A stretch of 64,000 bases of DNA. Origin: Steroidobacteraceae bacterium. Its GTDB lineage: Bacteria; Pseudomonadota; Gammaproteobacteria; Steroidobacterales; Steroidobacteraceae. Location of the stretch: assembly GCA_019634895.1 (NCBI GenBank), contig JAHCAM010000003.1:1-64000 (forward strand), written 5' to 3'. Below are positions 30,579 to 38,294 of this stretch, piece after piece. The position numbers and the translations under genes were made by a program. The notes beneath the pieces are model-generated. The model was not told the DNA's origin. It ran no database searches and worked only from the letters and a program-made list of their open reading frames with translations. Numbering within the stretch: the stretch's first letter is position 1; every line of letters starts with the position of its first letter.

Positions 30579-32584
30579 GGCCGGCGCCTCGTCCGGCGCC
30601 GGCCGGTCCCGGCCGCGTCCGCCATCGGCCGCGGCAGGGCCACGGCCTTCGCGAGTTCGGTGAACGCGTCGGTGCCGTGCGGGATCGCCATCGCGGCGAC
30701 GAAGTGGCGCTGGAAATCCGGCTCGATCGCGGTCTCGACCTTCTCGACCAGCCGCACGCGCTCCTCGATGAGGCGCCGCGACGCGGCATCGAGCAGGGCG
30801 ATGCGCGCGCCGGTGCCGGCCGCGTTGCCGGCGGGGGACACGGCGTCGAGCGCGCAGTCCGGGATCATGCCGAGCGTCATGGCGTACCTGACGTCGATGT
30901 GCGAACCGAAGGCGCCGGCGAGCCGGATGCGATCCACCTTCTGCACCCCGAAGCGGTCCATCAGCAGCTTCGCGCCGGCGTACAGCGCGGCCTTCGCCAG
31001 CTGGATCGCGCGCACGTCGTTCTGCCGGATGCGCAGCTCCGGGCTGCCGGCGTGCAGCAGGTACGCGAAGGTGCGCTCCTCGGCGACCACGCGCGCGCTG
31101 CGCGCCGCCATCGAGCCTGCAATCGTGCCGTCCGGCAGCAGCAGCCCGGCGAGGTACATCTCCGCGATCGCCTCGATGATGCCGGAGCCGCAGATCCCGG
31201 TGACGCCCGCCGCGGGCAGCTGCGAGGCGAACGCGGGATCGTCCGACCACAGTTCGCAGCCGATCACCCTGAATCGCGGTTCCAGCGTTTCGCGGTCGAT
31301 GCGCACGCGCTCGATCGCGCCCGGCGCCGCGCGCTGGCCGCCGCTCACCTGCGCGCCCTCGAAGGCGGGGCCGGTGGGGCTGGAGGCGGCAAGCAGCCGT
31401 TGCCGGTTGCCGAGGACGATCTCGGCGTTGGTGCCGACGTCCACGATCAGGGAGACCTCGTCGCGTTCCCAGGGCGCCTCCGCGAGCAGCACCGCCGCGG
31501 CGTCCGCACCGACGTGGCCGGCGATGCAGGGCAGGGCGTAGACGCGGCCGCCCGGGTGGATGCCGAGGCCGAGCTGCGACGCCGTCACCTCCACGGCCTC
31601 GTCGGTCGCGAGCGCAAATGGGGCGGTGCCGAGTTCGACCGGGTTCAGCCCGAGCGCGAGGTGGTGCATGACCGGGTTGCCGACCAGCGTCATTTCGAGC
31701 ACGTCGCCGGCCCCGAGTCCCGCCTGCGCCGCCGCCGTGGCGATCAGCCCGCCGATCGCCTCGCGCACGACGCGCGTGAGTTCGGCCTCGCCGCCGGGAT
31801 TCATCATGATGTAGGACACGCGGCTCATCAGGTCTTCGCCGAAGCGGATCTGCGGGTTCATGCATCCGGCGCTGCCGATGACCTCGCCGCTGGCGAGGTC
31901 GCAGAGGTGAGCGGCGATCGTGGTCGAGCCGACGTCCACGGCGGCGCCGACCAGGCGGTCGCGGAATCCGGGCCAGACCGCGGCGATCTCCCGCCCGTCG
32001 CGCACCGCGACCGTGACCCGCCAGCCGCCGTCGCGCAGCGCCCGCTGCAGCGCGTGCAGCGCCGGCAGGGCAATCGCCAGGCCCTCCAGTCGCCACTCTC
32101 GGCGCAATGCCGCCAGCAGCCGCTCGAGGTCGCCGCTCGGGTCCTGCATGTCCGGCTGCGCGACCTCGACGAGGAACGCGCGCAGCACCGGGTTCAGCTC
32201 GATGTCGTGCGCTTCGTGCGGCTTGCGCACCACCTGGTGGTGCACCTGGCTGCCCGGCGGCACGTCGATCGCGACGTCCGCCTGCACGCGGGCCTGGCAG
32301 CCCAGGCGCCGGCCGGTGGCGATGCCGAGCCGCTTGCGCAGCCGGGATTCGGCCGGGCCCTCCGCGCTGACGCTGGTGGCGCGCGACACGATGCCGTGCT
32401 TTGCGAGTTCGCCGTCCACGACCTCGACCTGGCAGCGCGTGCAGAGGGCCCTGCCGCCGCAGACCGAATCGAGGTCCACGCCGAGTGCGCGCGCCGCCGC
32501 CAGCACGGTGGTGCCCTGCGGGAACCGCCCGCGCCTGCCCGAGGGCGAGAACACGATCAGTGGATCCTGCGCGGCGCCGTTCAT
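30575..32584 (-). CDS. ASKHA-domain ferredoxin, corrinoid reductive activator
   Basis: A 669-residue protein of the RamA-like/DUF4445 group. The N-terminal 2Fe-2S ferredoxin domain has C42, C48 and C51 in [14 protein letters not shown] and a fourth Cys near residue 88 (RRLGCQARV). The large C-terminal part is an ASKHA-type ATPase ([39 protein letters not shown]). Relatives use ATP and low-potential electrons to return accidentally oxidised Co(II) corrinoid to Co(I). RamA of methanogens has 4Fe-4S clusters, whereas this one has a plant-type 2Fe-2S domain, as in bacterial activators. The start at 32584 (MNGAAQDP) places the ferredoxin domain directly at the N-terminus. Confidence 0.9.
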   Translation of the reverse strand: MNGAAQDPLIVFSPSGRRGRFPQGTTVLAAARALGVDLDSVCGGRALCTRCQVEVVDGELAKHGIVSRATSVSAEGPAESRLRKRLGIATGRRLGCQARVQADVAIDVPPGSQVHHQVVRKPHEAHDIELNPVLRAFLVEVAQPDMQDPSGDLERLLAALRREWRLEGLAIALPALHALQRALRDGGWRVTVAVRDGREIAAVWPGFRDRLVGAAVDVGSTTIAAHLCDLASGEVIGSAGCMNPQIRFGEDLMSRVSYIMMNPGGEAELTRVVREAIGGLIATAAAQAGLGAGDVLEMTLVGNPVMHHLALGLNPVELGTAPFALATDEAVEVTASQLGLGIHPGGRVYALPCIAGHVGADAAAVLLAEAPWERDEVSLIVDVGTNAEIVLGNRQRLLAASSPTGPAFEGAQVSGGQRAAPGAIERVRIDRETLEPRFRVIGCELWSDDPAFASQLPAAGVTGICGSGIIEAIAEMYLAGLLLPDGTIAGSMAARSARVVAEERTFAYLLHAGSPELRIRQNDVRAIQLAKAALYAGAKLLMDRFGVQKVDRIRLAGAFGSHIDVRYAMTLGMIPDCALDAVSPAGNAAGTGARIALLDAASRRLIEERVRLVEKVETAIEPDFQRHFVAAMAIPHGTDAFTELAKAVALPRPMADAAGTGRRRTRRRP

Positions 32585-32591
32585 CTGCCTC

Positions 32592-33497
32592 TCACGCCGG
32601 TGCGCGATTGCGCCGGTTGCTGCGCCGTCCGCGCGTCTCGCCGCCCTCGGGCGGCGGCTCACGGTAATGCCGCATCCAGGCCATGCATTGCGGATCGTGC
32701 CCCATCACCACATCGGCGCCACGCACCGCCTGCATCAGCTCGGCATGCAGCGGATTGGTGATGGCCGAGGTCATGCCGGCGCCGATCGCCATGCCGATGA
32801 ACGCCGCATTGAGGCCGTTGCGGTTCGGCAGGCCGAAGCTGAGGTTCGAGGCGCCACAGGTGGTGTTGACGCCGAGCTCCTCGCGCAGCCGCCGCACCAG
32901 CGCAAGCACCTGCCGGCCGGCGTCGTTGATCGCGCCGATCGGCATCACCAGCGGGTCCACGACCACGTCGGCGGCCGGGATGCCGTGGTCGCGGGCGCGC
33001 TCGACGATCCGTTTCGCCACCGCGAAGCGCACGTCGACGTCCTGCGAGATGCCGGTCTCGTCGTTGCTGATCGCGATCACGGCGCAGCCGTACTTCTTCA
33101 CCAGCGGCAGCACGCGCTCGAGGCGCTCCTCCTCGCCGGTGACCGAGTTCAGGATCGCCTTGCCCTGGTAGGCGGCGAGCCCGGCCTCCAGCGCCTCGAC
33201 GATCGAGGAGTCGATGCACAGCGGCACGTCGGTGACCGACTGCAGCAACCGGATGCAGTCGGCCAGGATCTTCGGCTCGTCCGCGAGCGGGATGCCGGCG
33301 TTGACGTCCAGCACCCGCGCGCCGGCCTCGACCTGGGCGAGTGCATCGGCGACGACCCGGTCGTAGTTCCCGGCCTTCATCTCCTCGGCCAGCAGCCTGC
33401 GGCCGGTCGGGTTGATGCGCTCGCCGATGACGACGAAGGGTTCGTCGAAGCCGATGGTGACGGTGCGGCTCTTCGAGCCGATGACGGTGCGGGTCAT
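32592..33497 (-). CDS. Pterin-binding methyltransferase (AcsE/MtrH-like)
   Basis: A 301-residue TIM barrel of the dihydropteroate synthase/MeTr family. Motifs: FVVIGERINPTGR at the first strand, VLDVNAG, LCIDSS, ILNSVTGEEER, and the cap TCGASNLSFGLPNR typical of methyl-THF:corrinoid protein methyltransferases. It should move the methyl group from methyl-corrinoid to THF (or back). Compared with MetH and AcsE it is a stand-alone domain. The last 20 residues are a basic Arg-rich tail. It overlaps the upstream small gene by four bases and is seven bases from the activator gene. Confidence 0.92.
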   Translation of the reverse strand: MTRTVIGSKSRTVTIGFDEPFVVIGERINPTGRRLLAEEMKAGNYDRVVADALAQVEAGARVLDVNAGIPLADEPKILADCIRLLQSVTDVPLCIDSSIVEALEAGLAAYQGKAILNSVTGEEERLERVLPLVKKYGCAVIAISNDETGISQDVDVRFAVAKRIVERARDHGIPAADVVVDPLVMPIGAINDAGRQVLALVRRLREELGVNTTCGASNLSFGLPNRNGLNAAFIGMAIGAGMTSAITNPLHAELMQAVRGADVVMGHDPQCMAWMRHYREPPPEGGETRGRRSNRRNRAPA

Positions 33498-33811
33498 TGC
33501 GTTTCGCCTCCGGCGCCCGTGATCCGCCCGCCGGCCTTGACGACCGACTCGAGGACGTCGTCCGGAAAACGGGTCTCGAGCGCAGCTGCGCGCTCGGCGA
33601 CCAGACGCTCGAGCTCGCCCTCGGCTTCCTCGGACACGCGCCGCCAGTCGGCGAGGTAGGCGTCGCTGGCGCCGCGCCCGGCGCGCATCGCGGCGCGGTC
33701 GATGGCCTGCGCGAAGCGCGGCGGCAGCTCCCGCTTCACGCGCACACGGCCCTGCTGGCCGATGACCTGCGCCGGGATGTCGCGCCAGAAGATGCAGGTC
33801 AGCTTCGCCAT
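33494..33811 (-). CDS. 'Virulence factor'-domain small protein of unknown role
   Basis: A 105-residue protein beginning MAKLTCIFWRDIPAQV, the signature of the Pfam family named Virulence factor. No catalytic motif is evident; the middle is helical and rich in Arg and Glu. The name has no support here, because the gene overlaps both its neighbours in a corrinoid methyltransferase operon (13 bases with the DUF1638 gene, 4 with the methyltransferase gene). A role in corrinoid protein handling is the simplest guess. I chose the start at 33811 since the conserved region begins there. Confidence 0.75.
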   Translation of the reverse strand: MAKLTCIFWRDIPAQVIGQQGRVRVKRELPPRFAQAIDRAAMRAGRGASDAYLADWRRVSEEAEGELERLVAERAAALETRFPDDVLESVVKAGGRITGAGGETQ

Positions 33812-34401
33812 TGCACGACGCCTTTTGTGACCGCGCGATCGAAGTGGCCGAGGCCGCAATGGCGCCGCTCGTAGGCCAGCCCGAGGAAGCGCGCATGGCC
33901 GCTGGCGCGCGCATCGAGCTCCGGGTCATCCGCCTGCGAAAGGTAGACGAGCCGGCGGTAGTTGCCGAAGTACTGCGGCAGCAGTTCCGGGTGGCGGTCC
34001 AGGCCGAGGCCGCGCCGCACCAGCCGGTCGAAGTGCCGCACCAGGAAGTCGGTCAGATAGAAGGTGCCGGGCTCCGCTTCGGCGAGTGCGCGGAATGCGT
34101 CGCTGCCCGCGAGGAATTCGTAGCAGTGCGCGCCGGGCAGCCGCTCGATGCCGTATTCCGCGACGACGCGGTCGATCTCGCCCTTGCTGCCGCAATCGGC
34201 GTAGGCGACGAACACGTGTTCGAATTCGCGCCTGCCGTCCTCGATGGCCTCGCGCAGCGCGGGCGCGATGCGCTCCGGCCGGTTGTGCAGTTCCGCAGGC
34301 AGGCAGCGCAGCGTCACCTGCGACCAGCCGTTCAGGCGGCGCAGCTCGTGCAGCTCGCGCCCGAGCGCGCCGCAGCCGATGACCAGGACGGGGGAGGGCA
34401 T
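33799..34401 (-). CDS. DUF1638 protein
   Basis: A 200-residue protein of unknown function. It starts with VLVIGCGALGREL, a Rossmann-like first strand, and has the conserved VFVAYADCGSKGEIDRVV and LPGAHCYEFLAG segments with two cysteines (YADCG, AHCYEF) that could bind metal or a cofactor. DUF1638 is recurrent beside MttB-like methyltransferase genes in proteobacteria and archaea, as far as I recall. It lies 19 bases after the corrinoid protein gene and overlaps the next gene by 13. Confidence 0.8.
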   Translation of the reverse strand: MPSPVLVIGCGALGRELHELRRLNGWSQVTLRCLPAELHNRPERIAPALREAIEDGRREFEHVFVAYADCGSKGEIDRVVAEYGIERLPGAHCYEFLAGSDAFRALAEAEPGTFYLTDFLVRHFDRLVRRGLGLDRHPELLPQYFGNYRRLVYLSQADDPELDARASGHARFLGLAYERRHCGLGHFDRAVTKGVVQWRS

Positions 34402-34420
34402 CGCCGTGCCCCGCGCCGCG

Positions 34421-35128
<708 letters not shown>

Positions 35129-35138
35129 GGCCCACTAA

Positions 35139-35156
35139 GTTAAACGATCGTTCAAC
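35139..35156. promoter_or_regulatory. Near-palindromic operator, copy 1 (TetR-type)
   Basis: GTTAAACGATCGTTCAAC is a palindrome except for one mirrored pair (16 of 18 bases). Its 3' edge lies 11 bases upstream of the corrinoid protein start codon. TTGATT (35161-35166, minus) and the weak TTAACT (35138-35143) could be the promoter it overlaps. Confidence 0.6.
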
Positions 35157-35192
35157 AACAAATCAAGCCGCGTTGACCGGTTTCGGGCTTAT

Positions 35193-35210
35193 GTTGTACG
35201 CTTGTTCAAC
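35193..35210. promoter_or_regulatory. Operator copy 2 (TetR-type)
   Basis: GTTGTACGCTTGTTCAAC matches copy 1 at 14 of 18 positions, with identical outer GTT and GTTCAAC ends, and its left half is less symmetric. It covers a possible -10 (TACGCT, 35197-35202) that follows TTGACC (35173-35178) by 18 bases, which would serve the plus-strand operon. Confidence 0.5.
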
Positions 35211-35237
35211 AAGCATTCCACGGCGCCGCCGACCCCG

Positions 35238-36440
35238 ATGCGCATCCCGCACACGCTGCTGACCACGCCCTTCCACGCCCGCACCGCGCCGCTGATGCAG
35301 GGATCGAACTGGCGCCGCTGGGCCGGCTACGCCGCCGCCAGCTGCTACGAGTTCACGCACGACCGCGAGTACGCCGCGGTCAGGAACGCCGCGGCATTGT
35401 TCGACGTGTCGCCGCTGCGCAAGTACCTGGTGTCGGGGCCGGATGCCACGCGCCTGCTGGACCGGGTCGTCACCCGCAGCGTGCCGAAGACCCAGCCCGG
35501 GCAGGTCATCTACATGAGCTGGTGCGACGCGCGGGGCAAGGTCATCGACGACGGCACCATCACCCGCCTCGGCGAGCAGTCGTACCGCATGACCGCGGCC
35601 GAGCCGAACCTGCGCTGGCTGCGGCGCAACGCCTTCGGCATGGACGTGCGCATCGAGGAGGTGTCGGAGCGCCTCGGCGCGCTGGCGCTGCAGGGACCGC
35701 TGTCGCGCGCCGTGCTGAATGCGGCCGCGCGCGATCCGGTGGACGGCCTCCGGTACTTCCGCATGATGGACAACCGGATCGCGGACGTGGACCTGCAGGT
35801 CTCGCGCACCGGCTACACCGGCGACCTGGGGTACGAGATCTGGGTGCCGGAGCAGGGCGCGCTCGCGGTCTGGGACGCGATCATGGCGGCGGGCAGGGAC
35901 TTCGGCGTCATGCCCGCCGGCATCTGGGCACTGGACGTCGCGCGCATCGAGGCGGGCCTGGTGATGCTGGACGTCGACTACCACTCGGCGCAGCACGCGA
36001 TGATCGAGGCGCAGAAGTCCACGCCCCTCGAGCTGTCGCTGGACTGGTCGGTGACGCTCGACAAGGCGCCGTTCAACGGCAGGCGCGCGCTCGCCGCGGA
36101 GAAGGCCCGCGGGCCGGCCTGGCGCTTCGTCGGCATCGAGGTGGACTGGGACTCGCTCGAGCGCCCGTACCGGGAGGTCGACCTCACGCCGGCGCTGCCG
36201 ATGGTCGCCTGGCGGGCGAGCGTGCCCGTCTATCGCGGCTCCCGCCAGGTCGGCTACGCCTCCAGCGGCGTGTGGTCGCCGCTGCTCAAGAAATACCTCG
36301 CGCTTGCCCACATCGAGGCGCCGCACTTTCTGCCGGACACGCCGGTCGAGATGGAGATGACCGTCGAGCACCGCCGCCTGCGGGCCAGCGCCCGGGTGCG
36401 CAAGCTGCCGTTCTTCGACCCGCCGCGGAAGAAGGCATGA
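35238..36440 (+). CDS. GcvT-like folate-dependent aminomethyltransferase
   Basis: A 400-residue protein of the glycine cleavage T family. It has the N-terminal RNAAALFDVSPLRKYLVSGPDA and the GYTGDLGYEIWVP motif of the folate-binding domain, and the C-terminal barrel with GYASSGVWSP. Members transfer methyl or methylene groups from amines (sarcosine, dimethylglycine, DMSP, glycine) to THF. It is longer and more diverged than true GcvT, and no gcvH or gcvP is nearby, so it is not the cleavage-system enzyme. The ATG at 35238 is used; a TTG at 35202 is less likely. First gene of the divergent operon; it overlaps the next gene by four bases. Confidence 0.85.
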   Translation: MRIPHTLLTTPFHARTAPLMQGSNWRRWAGYAAASCYEFTHDREYAAVRNAAALFDVSPLRKYLVSGPDATRLLDRVVTRSVPKTQPGQVIYMSWCDARGKVIDDGTITRLGEQSYRMTAAEPNLRWLRRNAFGMDVRIEEVSERLGALALQGPLSRAVLNAAARDPVDGLRYFRMMDNRIADVDLQVSRTGYTGDLGYEIWVPEQGALAVWDAIMAAGRDFGVMPAGIWALDVARIEAGLVMLDVDYHSAQHAMIEAQKSTPLELSLDWSVTLDKAPFNGRRALAAEKARGPAWRFVGIEVDWDSLERPYREVDLTPALPMVAWRASVPVYRGSRQVGYASSGVWSPLLKKYLALAHIEAPHFLPDTPVEMEMTVEHRRLRASARVRKLPFFDPPRKKA

Positions 36441-38020
36441 GCGGCGCGAACCGCTACGACGCGATCGTCATCGGCGGCGGCCACAACGGCCTCGTGAATG
36501 CCGCCTACCTCGCGCGCGCCGGGAGGAAGGTCGTGGTGCTGGAGCGGCGCGAGATGCTGGGCGGCGCCGCGGTCAGCGAGCAGGCATTCCCGGGCTTCAC
36601 ATTCTCGGTGTTCTCCTACGTCGTCAGCCTGCTGCGGCCGGAGATCATCCGCGACCTCGAGCTGCCCAGGCACGGCATGCAGATCCTGCCGCTCGAGAGC
36701 ACGGTCACGCCGCTTCCCGGCGGCGACTATTTCGCGATGTGGGGCGACGCCGACCTGACGCGGCGCGAGATCTGCCGCCATTCGCCGCTGGATGCCGAGG
36801 CCATGACCGAGTTCGGCCGGCTGATGTCGCTGATGGCGCGCGCCGTGAAGCCGATCCTCGGCATGATCCCGCCCGACCCGACCTCGCTCGCGCCCTCCGA
36901 TATCAAGGGCCTCATGAAGCTCGGCGGGCACTTCAGGTCGCTGGGCGAGGAGAAGTTCCACGCCCTGTGGAAGCTGATGACGATGAGCTCGGCCGATTAC
37001 CTCGACGAGTGGTTCGAGTGCGGGCCGCTGAAGGCCACCAAGTCGGCGAGCGGCATCATCGGCACCTTCATGGGCCCGCGCTCGCCGGGCTCCGCCTACG
37101 TGCTGCTGCACCATTACATGGGCGAGATCGACGGCGCCTACCGCGCCTGGGGCTTCTGCAAGGGCGGCAACGGCACGATCAGCAATGCGATCGCCGCGGC
37201 CGCGCGCGCGCGCGGCGCGACGCTGCGCACCGGTTCGCCGGTACGGCAGGTGCTGGTCAAGGGTGGCCGCGCCACGGGCGTGGCGCTCGAGAACGGCGAC
37301 GAGTACCACGCGCCGGTCGTGGTCTCCGGCCTGGACGCGCGGCGCACCTTCCTCGACCTGGTGGACGCGCGCGAGCTGCCGGACGAGCTGGTGGAGCAGG
37401 TGCGGCGCTTCCGTTTCCGCGGCTCCTCCGGCAAGGTCAACCTGGCGCTCTCGGAGCTGCCGGATTTCACCTGCATGCCGGGCGTCGGCGTGCAGCACAA
37501 GGGCGCCTTCTCGATCAGCCCCAGCGTCGACTACCTGGAGCGCGCCTACGACGACGCCAAGTACGGCGAGTTCTCGCGCCGGCCGTACATGGACATCGTG
37601 TTCCCGTCCATGATCGACCCGGGCATGGCGCCGCCCGGGCAGCACGTCGCCAGCATCTTCGTGCAGTACTGCCCCTACCACCTCAACGGCGGCTGGACCG
37701 AGGCGAAGCGCGAGGCCTTCGGCGACGCGGTCGTGGACACGCTGGCGGAATACGCGCCCAACCTCCGGCGCGCGATCCTGCACCGGCAGGTGCTGACGCC
37801 CGCGGACATCGAGGCGACGACCGGCCTGTCCGAGGGCAACATCTTCCAGGGCGAGCTCGCGCTGCAGCAGCTTTTCTTCCTGCGCCCGGCGGTGCGCTGG
37901 GCCGGCTACCGCACGCCGATCGCCGGCTACTACCAGTGCGGTTCGTCCACGCACCCCGGCGGCGGCGTCATGGGCGCGCCCGGCAAGCTGGCGGCCGAAC
38001 GTATCCTGGCGGATACATGA
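36437..38020 (+). CDS. FAD-dependent oxidoreductase, phytoene-desaturase-like (copy 1)
   Basis: A 527-residue amine-oxidase/CrtI-like flavoprotein. The ADP-binding motif is intact (VIGGGHNGLVNAAYLARAG, residues 12-30), followed by VLERREMLGGAA, and the C-terminal FAD motif includes YQCGSSTHPGGGV. Such enzymes include dehydrogenases acting on C-C or C-N bonds. Coupled by ATGA to the GcvT-like gene, it may oxidise a methylated amine or its demethylated product, with the C1 unit moved to THF; that is inference. It resembles the second oxidoreductase downstream, for example in DDAKYG and APPGQHVA. Confidence 0.85.
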   Translation: MSGANRYDAIVIGGGHNGLVNAAYLARAGRKVVVLERREMLGGAAVSEQAFPGFTFSVFSYVVSLLRPEIIRDLELPRHGMQILPLESTVTPLPGGDYFAMWGDADLTRREICRHSPLDAEAMTEFGRLMSLMARAVKPILGMIPPDPTSLAPSDIKGLMKLGGHFRSLGEEKFHALWKLMTMSSADYLDEWFECGPLKATKSASGIIGTFMGPRSPGSAYVLLHHYMGEIDGAYRAWGFCKGGNGTISNAIAAAARARGATLRTGSPVRQVLVKGGRATGVALENGDEYHAPVVVSGLDARRTFLDLVDARELPDELVEQVRRFRFRGSSGKVNLALSELPDFTCMPGVGVQHKGAFSISPSVDYLERAYDDAKYGEFSRRPYMDIVFPSMIDPGMAPPGQHVASIFVQYCPYHLNGGWTEAKREAFGDAVVDTLAEYAPNLRRAILHRQVLTPADIEATTGLSEGNIFQGELALQQLFFLRPAVRWAGYRTPIAGYYQCGSSTHPGGGVMGAPGKLAAERILADT

Positions 38021-38039
38021 GCAAGCGCGCATCGCCGCT

Positions 38040-38121
38040 GCGGCCGGAATTTCCGCTCGCTCGCGCCGCGCGTCCGGCACCGCTGCTCGTTCGCGCCGCC
38101 GGAACTTACGCGCTCACTCGC
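38040..38121 (+). repeat. Two direct copies of a short intergenic repeat
   Basis: GCCGGAATTTCCG-CTCGCTCGC (from about 38042) and GCCGGAACTTACGCGCTCACTCGC (38098-38121) are related units about 56 bases apart. The second contains CGCCGGAACTTACG (38097-38110), which is repeated exactly in reverse at 38212-38225. Confidence 0.55.
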
Positions 38122-38196
38122 AGGGTGCCGGACGCATGTGTTGCTCGGGTGCTGCCGGTGCTGCAGCTGTGGCCGGCGTGCGCGAGGTGGCGGGGT

Positions 38197-38241
38197 GCTC
38201 GCGAGCAAACTCGTAAGTTCCGGCGGAGTTTGCGAGCGAGC
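38197..38241 (+). repeat. Strong hairpin with tandem G-A mismatch (REP-like unit)
   Basis: GCTCGC (38197-38202) pairs with GCGAGC (38236-38241), then GA faces GA, then GCAAACTC (38205-38212) pairs with GAGTTTGC (38226-38233), leaving a 13-nt loop GTAAGTTCCGGCG. That is 14 Watson-Crick pairs around a tandem G-A mismatch. It is the inverted copy of the direct repeats upstream. Confidence 0.65.
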
Positions 38242-38294
38242 AACCCCGCCGGATCCCGCGCACGCCAGCCGCAGTCGGCGACAGAGGCATTGTC

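Noticed and set aside
33494-33811. Evidence of pathogenicity from the 'virulence factor' domain
   Set aside because: The gene lies in a metabolic corrinoid operon; the family name alone is not evidence.
35129-35237. Cobalamin or other riboswitch before the corrinoid operon
   Set aside because: The space between the start codons is only 109 bases, shared by two promoters, with no B12-box-like element.
35202-35237. A TTG start giving the GcvT-like protein 12 more residues
   Set aside because: It would lie within operator copy 2 and possibly before the transcription start; the ATG at 35238 is simpler.
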